A DNA stretch of 14,630 nt, taken from NCBI GenBank assembly GCA_946406305.1, contig CAMJKC010000024.1, positions 1-14,630 of the forward strand, in the 5' to 3' direction. Shown here one piece after another: positions 1 to 8,141 of this stretch. The position numbers were made by a program, and so were the translations under genes. This stretch comes from an uncultured Lachnospiraceae bacterium. GTDB taxonomy: Bacteria > Bacillota > Clostridia > Lachnospirales > Lachnospiraceae. The notes beneath the pieces are model-generated. The model saw only the letters and a program-made list of their open reading frames with translations, was not told the origin of the DNA and ran no database searches. How positions within the stretch are numbered: position 1 is the first letter of the stretch; each line of letters opens with the position of its first letter.

Positions 1-1
1 A

Positions 2-499
2 GAGATAAAAAGATTTAATGATAAAACGAGAGAACTTGAGAGGTCAAAAGCTCAAGCGATAGATGAAGCAAGAGCGAATGCAGAAAGAATAGTAAAAGAA
101 GCGAGTGTTATGAGGGATAGACTTCTTGATGAAAATGAGCAAGTAAAAATAGCGGAAGAGAGAGCAAATCAGATAATAAATCAGGCGAATGTTAGGGCAA
201 CTGACATAATAGAAAATGCAGAAAAAAGCATAAAGGGCATACAAGACAGGGCATTAAAAGAGTATGATGATTCTCTCGTCTATATGATAAATTATATTCA
301 AAGTTTAGGGAAAGAGACAACGGATATATTGAATACAAATATAAATGTGCTTAGAGAAAAATTGAACGAAGTCATAATGATGAGAAATAATTTACAAGAG
401 AGCATACAAAAGAAAAATGATATTGAAATGCAAAAGCAGATGATGTATGGGCAAAATAATATGGAAAACCCATATATGGCACAAAATAGAAATCATTAA
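2..499 (+). CDS. Coiled-coil protein, 5'-truncated (V-ATPase subunit H / F0 subunit b / DivIVA-like helix)
   Basis: The frame is open from the first complete codon at base 2 to TAA at 497-499, so about 165 C-terminal residues are visible and the start lies outside the window. An internal ATG at 110 has no special claim to be the start, because the same charged helical pattern continues upstream of it. The visible part is almost entirely predicted amphipathic helix rich in Glu, Lys, Ala and Asn, with repeated A-x-R-I-(V/I) and A-N-Q-I-I-like blocks. It ends in a Met/Asn/Gln-rich tail. Such helices occur in ATPase stator subunits and DivIVA/GrpE-like proteins, and automated annotation often labels such Clostridia proteins 'ATPase subunit H/b'. 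No catalytic motif is visible. A structural or scaffolding role is inference. The next gene starts 1 bp after the stop, so the two are probably co-transcribed and translationally coupled. Confidence 0.7.
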   Translation, partial: EIKRFNDKTRELERSKAQAIDEARANAERIVKEASVMRDRLLDENEQVKIAEERANQIINQANVRATDIIENAEKSIKGIQDRALKEYDDSLVYMINYIQSLGKETTDILNTNINVLREKLNEVIMMRNNLQESIQKKNDIEMQKQMMYGQNNMENPYMAQNRNH

Positions 500-500
500 G

Positions 501-1436
501 ATGAAGAAAATATATGTAGATGAAAAATTTAATGGCATTAGGTTCAATAAATTTTTACAAAAAACAATAAATGTCCCTTCAAGTTTTATATATAAGATGC
601 TTAGAAAAAAAAACATACTACTTAATGAAAAAAAAGCAGATGGTTCTGAAAAATTGAATACAGGCGACAGCATAAGCATATATATGAGTGACGAAACATA
701 TGATAAACTCTCGGTAAAGGATGAAAAGAATTTTTATAAGTACGAAAATATAAAACAAAGTGACATTGAAACTCTAAAGCAACATATCATATATGAAGAT
801 GACAATTTAATAATAATAGATAAGTGGAGAGGAATAAAAAGTCAAGATGATAAAAAAAATGATATATCTATAGATAGTTTAACAAAAAAATATTTACTTC
901 TAAAAAATGAGACAGGTAGTGGAATAGTAAATAGGCTTGATACAAATACAATAGGGCTCATAGTTTTTGCAAAAAATTATATATCAAAAAGAGATTTAAG
1001 TAGTGGTTTTATAAACAAGAATATAGAAAAAACTTATATGGCTTTGGTCTTTGGCAGGGTAGAAAGAGAGAATGGAGATATAGTTTTATATGCGAAAAAA
1101 AATGAAAAAGAAAACAAAACTATCATAAGAGAAGATGAAAAATTTGAAAGAGAAGGATATAAGAAAATAGAGACTCAATATAAAGTGGCAGATTATATAA
1201 ATAATAATACTTTAGTCCAAGTAAAAATATTAACAGGTAAATCTCACCAAATAAGAGCATCTTTTTCTCATATAGGGCATCCTGTGATAGGTGATAAGAA
1301 ATATGGCAATACAAATGGTGAGTTAAAACTTATGAGTTATAAAATTAGAATTTCTGATTTAAAAGGTAAACTTGAATATCTAAACGGTAAAGAGTTCATA
1401 AGTAAATATGATATAAAGGAGTTTTATGAAGCATAA
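501..1436 (+). CDS. RluA-family pseudouridine synthase with N-terminal S4 domain
   Basis: This is a 311-residue enzyme expected to isomerise uridine to pseudouridine in structured RNA, usually 23S rRNA for RluC/RluD relatives. Residues 1-62 match an S4 RNA-binding domain (Y-V-D-E-K then L-R-K-K-N-I-L-L-N). The catalytic domain spans about 92-285. Its motif is N-R-L-D-T-N-T-x-G-L at 144-153, where D147 is the catalytic Asp of the family; Asn replaces the more common His before Arg. The late family motif G-K-S-H-Q-I-R-x-x-F occupies 246-255, followed by G-H-P-V-I-G-D-x-x-Y-G at 259-269. I chose ATG 501 over the in-frame ATG 447, which lies inside the upstream gene and would add 18 residues before the S4 domain. 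No good Shine-Dalgarno precedes 501, so coupling to the gene ending at 499 is likely. The 3' end overlaps the next gene by 11 bp. Which uridine is modified cannot be told from sequence alone. Confidence 0.93.
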   Translation: MKKIYVDEKFNGIRFNKFLQKTINVPSSFIYKMLRKKNILLNEKKADGSEKLNTGDSISIYMSDETYDKLSVKDEKNFYKYENIKQSDIETLKQHIIYEDDNLIIIDKWRGIKSQDDKKNDISIDSLTKKYLLLKNETGSGIVNRLDTNTIGLIVFAKNYISKRDLSSGFINKNIEKTYMALVFGRVERENGDIVLYAKKNEKENKTIIREDEKFEREGYKKIETQYKVADYINNNTLVQVKILTGKSHQIRASFSHIGHPVIGDKKYGNTNGELKLMSYKIRISDLKGKLEYLNGKEFISKYDIKEFYEA

Positions 1437-2085
1437 TTTTGATCTTATATTGTGGGATTTAGATGGGACACTACTTGACACTAAGCCTGGTTTAAAAAAT
1501 AGTGTAGTGCTGACAGCAGAGAACATTGGTTTTAGAAAACTTACAGAAGAAGAGATAGATAGTTTTATAGGTCCACCTTTTGAAGATAGAGCAAAAGAAG
1601 TTTTTAATTTAGATGATGATAAATTAAAAGAGGTAGTTGAGGCATTTAGAGATAATTATAGGCATAAAGAGCTTTTTAATGCAACTCCGATGCCACATAT
1701 TTACGAAGTCTTAGATGAGATAAAAAAAAGAGACATAAAGCAAGGGCTTGCGACATATAAAGTTGAGTATTGCACTTTTCCTCTCATGGAACATTTTGAA
1801 TTTACTAAATATTTTGATACTATGCACGGAGGGATTGAAAATGAAAAGCTTATGAAAAAAGACATAATGTTAAAGTGCATAAGAGACATAAATATAACAG
1901 ATATGAGTAGAGTTCTTATGGTAGGAGACACAGAGCATGACTTAAGAGGTTCAATAGAGATAGGATGTAAGTTTTTTGGAGTAGAATACGGATTTGGGTT
2001 TAGTGATTTATCAGGCGATGAAAAAAGTTATAAAAATATAGTAGCTTTTGCAAATGATATAAATAAAATAATTGAGTATTTATAA
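1426..2085 (+). CDS. HAD-superfamily hydrolase, phosphoglycolate phosphatase/5'-nucleotidase-like
   Basis: This 219-residue protein carries all four HAD motifs. Motif I is D-L-D-G-T-L-L-D at 11-18, with D11 as nucleophile and D13 as acid/base. Motif II is T110 in G-L-A-T-Y-K. Motif III is a Lys at 144 or 145. Motif IV is V-G-D-T-E-H-D at 166-172, with D168 and D172 as likely Mg2+ ligands. A helical C1 cap lies between motifs I and II (about 17-85), including F-I-G-P-P at 47-51, which is typical of the Gph/PpaX/5'-nucleotidase-like branch. It is expected to be a cytoplasmic, Mg2+-dependent phosphatase for a small phosphorylated metabolite; the substrate is not identifiable. The start is supported by AAAGGAG at 1415-1421, four bases before the ATG. 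It overlaps the pseudouridine synthase gene by 11 bp, so it sits in the same transcript. Confidence 0.93.
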   Translation: MKHNFDLILWDLDGTLLDTKPGLKNSVVLTAENIGFRKLTEEEIDSFIGPPFEDRAKEVFNLDDDKLKEVVEAFRDNYRHKELFNATPMPHIYEVLDEIKKRDIKQGLATYKVEYCTFPLMEHFEFTKYFDTMHGGIENEKLMKKDIMLKCIRDINITDMSRVLMVGDTEHDLRGSIEIGCKFFGVEYGFGFSDLSGDEKSYKNIVAFANDINKIIEYL

Positions 2086-2101
2086 AAATAGGAGAATAAT
2101 A

Positions 2102-3256
2102 ATGAAGATTTACAAAATTAGAACTATAACTACTTTGTTAATAATTAGTTTCTTGTGTTCCTCATGTAGCGTATTATTTCCTACACAAAGGATGCTCGAT
2201 GATGTATTGCCATATAGGGATACACATTTTTATTGTGATTCGGATTTAATACCTTTTAGCAAAGCAGAGTTGAAAAATGCGAAAACAGTTTATGGTGTAG
2301 AGCTGTCAGAATATTTTTATGCAAATAAAGATAGGAGCGACTTTACTAAAGAAGAAAATGATGACTTTTTGAGAATATTGTCTTATAGAAATCATAATTA
2401 TAAATTAGTAAGAGAGAGATACGAAAAATATAATGACGATACACCAACCGATATAGATGATTATAATGAAGCTGACCAAGAGTTTAATTCCTATTATAGA
2501 TTGAGCGATAGTCCACTTTCTGACATCATAAGGAAACAAAATGATGGAAAACTTATGGGCAATCCTAATATAAGTTTTAGAATCAAAATAGAAGATATAA
2601 AAAATGTAGATAATATATGTTACGAAGGAGAGGCAGACATATTTATTCCTACATATATAGAGCAAAAGGACTATGAAAAAATAAAAATTGGCGATGAAAT
2701 AGAACTCATTTTTCCCGTAAGTAATATGGATACAGAAAACAAGGAAACAGTAAAAAAGAAAATAAAATATGTGGCAACGGATAGTTTTGTATATAGAGAT
2801 GCTGAAAATAACGAAGAAGTATATTTTGTGGCACCAAAAGATGGCATAGGAAATAAAAGAAAAATTATCAATACAAAGGGTGAAGTAGTAGAGACTTTTG
2901 CTGGAAGAAACTTAATAAGAATACTTAAATATGCAAGGATTGCAGAGGGAATAGACCAAGAGAGACTTGTCACTTCTATAATGCAAGGTGGTGGAATGCA
3001 AGACTATAACATAGATGAAATAGTTGACAAAGGACAAGGTGGTGGATATGTAGCAGAGAACTATAAAGAATATATATATGCAAATGCGGTTTACACAGAT
3101 TTGAAAGGATATATAACGACAGCAATAAAATATAATGCTCTATATATAGATATAGAATATGCGAAAGAATATATACAGAGAAATCCATCAACAGCAGCGA
3201 GTGGAGATACTTTAGATAATATGATAAACAACAAAGAAGAAAATGAAGTAGAATAA
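2102..3256 (+). CDS. Putative lipoprotein of unknown function
   Basis: I do not recognise this 384-residue protein. A basic N-terminus and hydrophobic stretch at about 9-19 lead to C-S-S-C at 19-22. C22 is the likely lipidated cysteine, although the -3 position is Cys rather than the usual Leu, so C19 is an alternative. The mature part is acidic and Tyr-rich. A probable beta-rich section at 155-245 contains I-K-I-G-D-E-I-E-L at 194-202. Further on come two short glycine runs, Q-G-G-G-M at 295-299 and Q-G-G-G-Y at 312-316, and an acidic tail. It is expected to sit on the outer face of the membrane. ATG 2102 is preferred over the in-frame ATG 2072, which lies inside the HAD gene; AGGAG at 2090-2094 is seven bases before 2102, and this start puts the signal peptide at the N-terminus. 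The gap to the HAD gene is 16 bp and to hpf 25 bp, so it is likely in the same operon. Confidence 0.82.
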   Translation: MKIYKIRTITTLLIISFLCSSCSVLFPTQRMLDDVLPYRDTHFYCDSDLIPFSKAELKNAKTVYGVELSEYFYANKDRSDFTKEENDDFLRILSYRNHNYKLVRERYEKYNDDTPTDIDDYNEADQEFNSYYRLSDSPLSDIIRKQNDGKLMGNPNISFRIKIEDIKNVDNICYEGEADIFIPTYIEQKDYEKIKIGDEIELIFPVSNMDTENKETVKKKIKYVATDSFVYRDAENNEEVYFVAPKDGIGNKRKIINTKGEVVETFAGRNLIRILKYARIAEGIDQERLVTSIMQGGGMQDYNIDEIVDKGQGGGYVAENYKEYIYANAVYTDLKGYITTAIKYNALYIDIEYAKEYIQRNPSTAASGDTLDNMINNKEENEVE

Positions 3257-3281
3257 AAATATAAAATAAAGGAGAAAATAA

Positions 3282-3824
3282 ATGGAATTAATAATATCAG
3301 GAAAAGGAATGGATTTGACAGAGGCGCTTAAAACACAAGTAGAGGACAAGTTAAAAAAACTTGATAAGTATTTTAATAAAGAGACAAAGGCAACTGTGAC
3401 TTTAAAAACTCAAAAAAACAGTCAAATAGTTGAAATTACAATACCAGTAAAAGGAAATGTTTTAAGAGTAAGTTGTGATACAGAAGATATGTATAAGTCA
3501 ATAGACCAGGCAGTAACTTTACTTGAGAGACAAATAAGAAAATATAGAACCAAAATAAAAGATAACAAGATTCACAATTTGATGAGAGCAGAAGTAGAAG
3601 CTAATTTTAGTGACGAAACAGTTGCAGAAGAAAATGAAGATATAAAAATAGTTAGAAAGAAAACATTTATAGTAAAGCCAATGGACCCAGTAGAAGCTTG
3701 TATGCAAGCGGAACTCATAGGACATACATTCTTTTTGTTTAAGAATAGTGAGACAGATACTACATGTGCAGTATATAAAAGAAAAGATGGAACTTTTGGT
3801 CTATTGTTACCAGAAGATGAATAA
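3282..3824 (+). CDS. hpf: Ribosome hibernation promoting factor, long form (HPF)
   Basis: This is a 180-residue long-form HPF. The N-terminal beta-alpha-beta-beta-beta-alpha domain (about 1-95) begins M-E-L-I-I-S-G-K-G-M and contains the conserved D-M-Y-x-S-I-D-x-A stretch at 69-77. A charged linker (about 96-120) follows. The C-terminal dimerisation domain (about 121-180) has I-V-R-x-K-x-F at 123-129, M-D-P-x-E-A at 134-139 and G-H-x-F-F-x-F at 147-153. In this family the N-domain binds the 30S decoding region, and the C-domain pairs two ribosomes into inactive 100S dimers during stasis. AAAGGAG at 3268-3274 supports the start. It is the last gene of the first cluster; a large hairpin follows at 3864-3921. 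In many Firmicutes secA follows hpf, but here a polysaccharide locus does. Confidence 0.96.
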   Translation: MELIISGKGMDLTEALKTQVEDKLKKLDKYFNKETKATVTLKTQKNSQIVEITIPVKGNVLRVSCDTEDMYKSIDQAVTLLERQIRKYRTKIKDNKIHNLMRAEVEANFSDETVAEENEDIKIVRKKTFIVKPMDPVEACMQAELIGHTFFLFKNSETDTTCAVYKRKDGTFGLLLPEDE

Positions 3825-3863
3825 AATTTTATTTTGTGATGAAGTTAAAAGTGTAAAATAATG

Positions 3864-3921
3864 AATGGTGGCAAATGGCAATAGTATAAATTTATATTTT
3901 TTTATGCCAAGTGCCATCATT
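3864..3921 (+). terminator. Interrupted hairpin between hpf and the polysaccharide locus (possible terminator or leader structure)
   Basis: Arms 3864-3880 and 3905-3921 pair as ten base pairs (one G-U), a 2x2 internal mismatch and then five more pairs (TGGCA/TGCCA). They enclose a 24-nt A/T-rich loop that itself contains the palindrome TATAAATTTATA at 3885-3896. The 3' arm is followed only by a short T run, so it is a poor classical Rho-independent terminator. It could instead be a leader attenuator or an RNA-stability element for the downstream locus. The 120-bp gap 3825-3944 holds nothing else clear. One weak promoter-like pair is TTGTGA at 3834-3839 with AATAAT at 3857-3862 (17-bp spacer), which would place the hairpin in the 5' leader of the next gene. 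Confidence 0.5.
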
Positions 3922-3944
3922 TTAAATATAATGGAGATGACAAT

Positions 3945-4880
3945 ATGAAAAAAATTATAAGTATACTGATTCCTTGTTTTAATGAGGAAGGTAATGTAGT
4001 AAATATGGCAGAAAAGGTAGTAGATTTGTTTGAAAAAGAGTGTAATAAGTATGATTACGAATTAATTTTCATTGATAATGACTCTACAGATGATACAAAA
4101 AAACTTTTAAGGCAGCTTTGTGCAAATAATAAAAAAATAAAAGCTATATTTAATGTAAAGAATTTTGGACAATTTAATTCTCCATATTATGGAATGCTTC
4201 AAACGACAGGTGATGCAACTATAACTTTAGCTTGTGATTTTCAAGAGCCAGTTGAATTGATACCAGAATTTTTAAAGGCATGGGAAGAAGGGTATAAAAT
4301 AGCTATAGGAGTAAAAAAAGAATCTTATGAAGGATTTTTACTTAAAAACTTAAAAAAACTTTACTACAACTTAAGTAAAAAGTTTTCTTCGGTTGAGCAG
4401 ATAAAAATGTTTACAGGTTTTGGACTCTATGATAAACAATTTATAGATATTTTAAGAACGATTGACGATCCGACTCCATTTTTTAGAGGGATAGTTGCCG
4501 AATTTGGTTTTAAGAGAAAAGAAATATATTATAACCAAGGGATAAGGACAAAAGGAAAAAGTAGTAATAATTTTTATACTTTATATGATGCTGCTATGCT
4601 CTCATTTACGAGTTATACAAAAATGGGACTTAGGATAGCCACTTTTATAGGTGCTTTGGCTCTTTTGTTTTCATTCATAGTTTCAATAATATATTTAGTT
4701 ATGAAATTTATATGGTGGGATAGATTTACAGCAGGTATGATTCCAGTTCTGATAGGTATGTTATTTTTAGGTAGTGTTCAAATATTATTTATTGGTGTCA
4801 TAGGTGAATATGTCCTTGCAATCAACCAAAGAAGTATGAAGAGGCCTTTAGTTGTTGAAGAAGAGAGGATTAATTTTTAA
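3945..4880 (+). CDS. GtrB/DPM1-like membrane glycosyltransferase, family 2
   Basis: This 311-residue protein has a cytoplasmic GT-A catalytic domain at about 1-225 and two C-terminal membrane helices (about 230-255 and 263-290). The N-terminal strand motif I-S-I-L-I-P-C-F-N-E-E is at 5-15 and I-D-N-D-S-T-D-D at 43-50. The metal-binding region reads A-C-D-F-Q-E-P at 96-102 in place of the usual D-x-D-L-Q-D-P of this group; D98 and Q100 are retained. R-T-K-G-K-S-S at 201-207 matches the conserved R-x-x-G-x-S loop. Relatives transfer a sugar from a nucleotide donor to polyprenyl phosphate, giving a lipid-linked sugar for use outside the membrane. No GtrA-type flippase is nearby. The gene opens the polysaccharide locus. 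A GGAG at 3933-3936 serves as ribosome binding site, and the stop codon overlaps the next start by one base. Confidence 0.92.
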   Translation: MKKIISILIPCFNEEGNVVNMAEKVVDLFEKECNKYDYELIFIDNDSTDDTKKLLRQLCANNKKIKAIFNVKNFGQFNSPYYGMLQTTGDATITLACDFQEPVELIPEFLKAWEEGYKIAIGVKKESYEGFLLKNLKKLYYNLSKKFSSVEQIKMFTGFGLYDKQFIDILRTIDDPTPFFRGIVAEFGFKRKEIYYNQGIRTKGKSSNNFYTLYDAAMLSFTSYTKMGLRIATFIGALALLFSFIVSIIYLVMKFIWWDRFTAGMIPVLIGMLFLGSVQILFIGVIGEYVLAINQRSMKRPLVVEEERINF

Positions 4881-7144
4881 TGAGATACTGTATAGATATA
4901 TTGAGAATAATTGATAATACTTTAAGAGTTGAGGGCTGGGCTTTAAATTCTGACAACATACATCAAGTAGAAATAGCGGTAAAAAACAGAGAAAGAAATA
5001 TAGAGGCAAAAGTTGTAAGGCTAAAAAGAAATGATGTAGCTAATTTATATTTAAAAGATGACGATAAAATAAATATAGGCTTCAGTGTTGTTTTTGATTT
5101 TGTAGAAGGTGAAAATTATTATTTATATATTAAAGATAGTAAAAAAACTGTAAAAGAAAAATTAAATAGAAAAGTAGTAGATGATTTTAATTCATTTTCA
5201 AAAAAGCGATACAAAAAAATAATGGACTATTTAACAATAAAAAGATTTTTCAATGCCTTTGATATGCTTAGAGAAAAAGGGTTAAAAGAAGTTATAAGGA
5301 AAATGAAATCGGTATTTAAAGGGCTAAATGTAGATTATGACTATGATGAATGGTATAGAATAACAAAACCAACAGACAGAGAATTAAAAAGGCAAAAAGA
5401 AAATTATAAAAATGAATTCAAAATAAAACCAAAATTTTCCATAGTCATACCTATATATGACACAGAGAGAAAGTTTTTAAAGTTATTGTTTTCTTCAATA
5501 TTAAATCAAACTTATGATAACTACGAAGTGTGTATAGCAGATGCTACAGATTATAACATTTCAAAAAATAGGCCAAGAGATTTTCTTTCTAAGATTAATG
5601 ATGAAAGAATAAAAATAAAATACTTAAAAGAGAACAAAAACATAGCGGCGAATACAAATGAGGCTTTGGAACTCGCAACTGGAGACTATATAATTTTATG
5701 TGACCATGATGACGAGATGACAGAGAATGCACTTTATGAAATTGCAAAAGTGATAAATGAAGATGAAGGTAGTTTGTTTATATATTCGGATGAAGATAAA
5801 ATAGATGTATCAAATAGTTATTATTTTGAACCACATTTTAAATCAGATTTTAATTTAGATTTACTTTTGTCTATGAACTATATGTGTCACTTAACTGCAA
5901 TAAAGAATACTATAGTGAAAGAGCTGATAGAGAAGGATGGAGTTTTTGAAAGAGAAGACTTTAATGGTGCACAAGATTATGATTTATTTTTAAGAATTAT
6001 AAACATCATTATGAAAAGAGGTCAAGTTGATAAAATAAAACACATAAAAAAAGTTTTATACCATTGGAGAAGTCATGACAAATCAACTTCAAAAGATGCA
6101 GGGACAAAAGAGTATGCTTTTGTGTCAGGGAGTAAGGCACTTATGAGTTTTTATAATGACAACAAAGATAAATTTATGCCTGTTGAAAAAATTGAAAATG
6201 GCATAAAGCCAGGTATATATCATACCATATTTAAAAAGAATATAGTTGAAGATAAAATAAGTATTATAATACCAAATAAAGACCACATAGATGATTTAGA
6301 TGTATGTTTAAATTCTATTGAAAAGTCAACATATAAGAATTTAGAAGTTATAATAGTTGAAAATAATTCAAAAGAAAAAAAGACATTTGAATATTATGAT
6401 ATAATATCAAAAAAACACAATTTTGACATAAGAATTTTGTATTATAAAGGCGGTTTTAACTTTTCTAAAATAAATAATTTTGCTGTTAAAAATGTTGATA
6501 GCGAATATATATTATTTTTAAATAATGATGTAGAGATGATAAACGAAACTTCAATAGAGGAGATGACTTATTATATAAAAAGAAAAGATGTTGGAGCAGT
6601 AGGTGGATTATTACTATATAGAGATAAGACGATACAACATGCTGGAGTAGTAATGGGGTTTGGAGGAATGGCTGGGCATACATTTATAGGTCTTCACGAT
6701 GAACTTACATATATGAATAGAGGTCAATGTGTACAAGATTATAATGCAGTCACCGCAGCTTGTCTTATGACAAAAAAATCTGTGTTTGAAGAGATAGGGG
6801 GATTTGACGAAGAGTTTGGGGTTGCATTTAACGATATAGATTTATGTATGAAGATAAGAAGTAAAGGATATCTAATAGTATATAATCCCTATGTGAAGTT
6901 TTTTCATTACGAAAGTAAAACGAGAGGTCTTGAAGATACAAAAGAAAAAGTTGATAGATTTAATATAGAGGTCGCTAAACTTTTAAAAAAGTGGGAAGAC
7001 AAAATAAATAAGGGAGATGAATATTATAATCCAAATTTGACTCTTAGAAAAAGTGACTTCTCTCTTAGGAATCTAAACTATGAAAAGATAGGAGAGCCGT
7101 TTAAAATGGATGATGAAATATATAGAATCAAGGAGAGTTTATGA
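4880..7144 (+). CDS. Large bifunctional family 2 glycosyltransferase (two GT-A domains, RfbC-like)
   Basis: This 754-residue protein has three parts. Residues 1-90 form a small beta-rich domain with V-E-G-W-A-L at 17-22, later R-N-D-V-A at 50-54 and G-F-S-V-x-F at 67-72, as often found in front of rhamnosyltransferase-like GT2 proteins. GT2 domain A runs about 185-430, with F-S-I-V-I-P-I-Y-D at 186-194, D-H-D-D at 275-278 and Q-D-Y-D-L-F-L-R at 365-372. GT2 domain B runs about 459-705, with S-I-I-I-P-N-K-D at 461-468, L-N-N-D-V at 547-551, and F-N-D-I-D-L-C at 650-656. This order matches the tandem GT2_RfbC_Mx-like/GT_2_like_c arrangement of O-antigen and rhamnan enzymes. Each domain probably adds one sugar; donor and acceptor are unknown. 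There are no membrane helices, so it should be cytoplasmic or peripheral. It overlaps the upstream gene by one base and the downstream gene by four (ATGA). Confidence 0.93.
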   Translation: MRYCIDILRIIDNTLRVEGWALNSDNIHQVEIAVKNRERNIEAKVVRLKRNDVANLYLKDDDKINIGFSVVFDFVEGENYYLYIKDSKKTVKEKLNRKVVDDFNSFSKKRYKKIMDYLTIKRFFNAFDMLREKGLKEVIRKMKSVFKGLNVDYDYDEWYRITKPTDRELKRQKENYKNEFKIKPKFSIVIPIYDTERKFLKLLFSSILNQTYDNYEVCIADATDYNISKNRPRDFLSKINDERIKIKYLKENKNIAANTNEALELATGDYIILCDHDDEMTENALYEIAKVINEDEGSLFIYSDEDKIDVSNSYYFEPHFKSDFNLDLLLSMNYMCHLTAIKNTIVKELIEKDGVFEREDFNGAQDYDLFLRIINIIMKRGQVDKIKHIKKVLYHWRSHDKSTSKDAGTKEYAFVSGSKALMSFYNDNKDKFMPVEKIENGIKPGIYHTIFKKNIVEDKISIIIPNKDHIDDLDVCLNSIEKSTYKNLEVIIVENNSKEKKTFEYYDIISKKHNFDIRILYYKGGFNFSKINNFAVKNVDSEYILFLNNDVEMINETSIEEMTYYIKRKDVGAVGGLLLYRDKTIQHAGVVMGFGGMAGHTFIGLHDELTYMNRGQCVQDYNAVTAACLMTKKSVFEEIGGFDEEFGVAFNDIDLCMKIRSKGYLIVYNPYVKFFHYESKTRGLEDTKEKVDRFNIEVAKLLKKWEDKINKGDEYYNPNLTLRKSDFSLRNLNYEKIGEPFKMDDEIYRIKESL

Positions 7145-8139
7145 AAAACGATATACTAATCATTGTCCCACATTATAAAAAGGTGGAACTTTTAAAAAAA
7201 TGTATATATAACATATATGAACAAGATATAGACAATTTTGATGTTCTTGTAGTAGATAATGGTTCAGAAGACAGCTCGGTAGATTTTATAAAAGAGACAG
7301 AAAAAAAATATGATAATTTTCACTCAATTCTACTTAGTGAAAATTTAGGATTTGCCATAGCCGTAAATAAAGGAATAAAATATGCTATTGATAACCAATA
7401 TAGGTGGTCCATACTATTAAATAATGATGCATTTATATCAACGAATTTTGTAAAGAATTTATATAATGCAATATGTAACAATAAAAATTATTTTGCTGTT
7501 TCTTCTCTAATGTTAAGTAATAGTGAAAAAAATATTGTAGATGATTTTGGAGATAATTATAATTTGCTCGGGTATGCATATCAAAGATATACGGGACAAG
7601 ATATAAGTGTTGTAAAAAATAATAGTGTTGTATTTAGTGCTTGTGCAGGAGCGAGTATTTATGATAATAAGAAAGTTGAAGAAGTTGGTCTTTTTGATGA
7701 GAAGTTTTTTGCATATCTTGAAGATGTAGATTTATCTTACAGGGCAAGGCTTATGGGGTATAAATGCATAACTGAAAAAAATGCTATATGCTATCATATG
7801 GGTTCTGCCACAACTGGTTCAAAGTATAATGAGCTGAAAGTCCGTTTATCGGCAAGAAACAATATATTTTTAATATATAAAAATATGCCTACTTTACAAA
7901 TTCTAATAAATATAGTACCTTTATTGTTAGGGACTTTACTCAAACAGATATTTTTTATAAGAAGAGGGTATGGGCTTGATTATTTTTTTGGACTTATAGA
8001 TGGAATAAGGGGTTTAAGAGATATAGAGAGAAATAATTTTAAGAAAATAAACCCACTTAAATTTATTGAGGTAGAGATAGATTTATTCTTTAATACATTT
8101 GATTATATTTTTGAATATGTAAATCGAAAAGTAGGATAA
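7141..8139 (+). CDS. Family 2 glycosyltransferase, WbbL/rhamnosyltransferase-like
   Basis: This 332-residue GT-A enzyme has I-I-V-P-H-Y-K at 7-13, V-V-D-N-G-S-E-D at 37-44, N-L-G-F-A at 68-72, the metal-binding N-N-D at 94-96 and the acidic E-D-V-D-L-S-Y-R at 194-201 followed by H219. This is the pattern of the WbbL/GT_2_like_c group, which includes rhamnosyl- and galactofuranosyl-transferases. A hydrophobic stretch at about 250-273 in the C-terminal part may dip into or lie against the membrane. It probably extends the lipid-linked oligosaccharide on the cytoplasmic face; the sugar is unknown. AAGGAG at 7130-7135 precedes the start, which overlaps the upstream stop as ATGA. The next gene begins two bases after its stop, so the transferase genes form one translational train. 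Confidence 0.93.
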   Translation: MKNDILIIVPHYKKVELLKKCIYNIYEQDIDNFDVLVVDNGSEDSSVDFIKETEKKYDNFHSILLSENLGFAIAVNKGIKYAIDNQYRWSILLNNDAFISTNFVKNLYNAICNNKNYFAVSSLMLSNSEKNIVDDFGDNYNLLGYAYQRYTGQDISVVKNNSVVFSACAGASIYDNKKVEEVGLFDEKFFAYLEDVDLSYRARLMGYKCITEKNAICYHMGSATTGSKYNELKVRLSARNNIFLIYKNMPTLQILINIVPLLLGTLLKQIFFIRRGYGLDYFFGLIDGIRGLRDIERNNFKKINPLKFIEVEIDLFFNTFDYIFEYVNRKVG

Positions 8140-8141
8140 TA

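Noticed and set aside
447..500. Extended start for the pseudouridine synthase at ATG 447
   Set aside because: It lies inside the upstream gene and adds 18 residues before a complete S4 domain. ATG 501 fits the family N-terminus.
2072..2101. Extended start for the first lipoprotein at ATG 2072
   Set aside because: It overlaps the HAD gene and moves the signal peptide inward; AGGAG is well placed for ATG 2102.
3927..3932. Perfect TATAAT just upstream of the GtrB-like gene as a promoter -10
   Set aside because: It abuts the ribosome binding site, would give an almost leaderless start, and has only ATGCCA at the -35 position.
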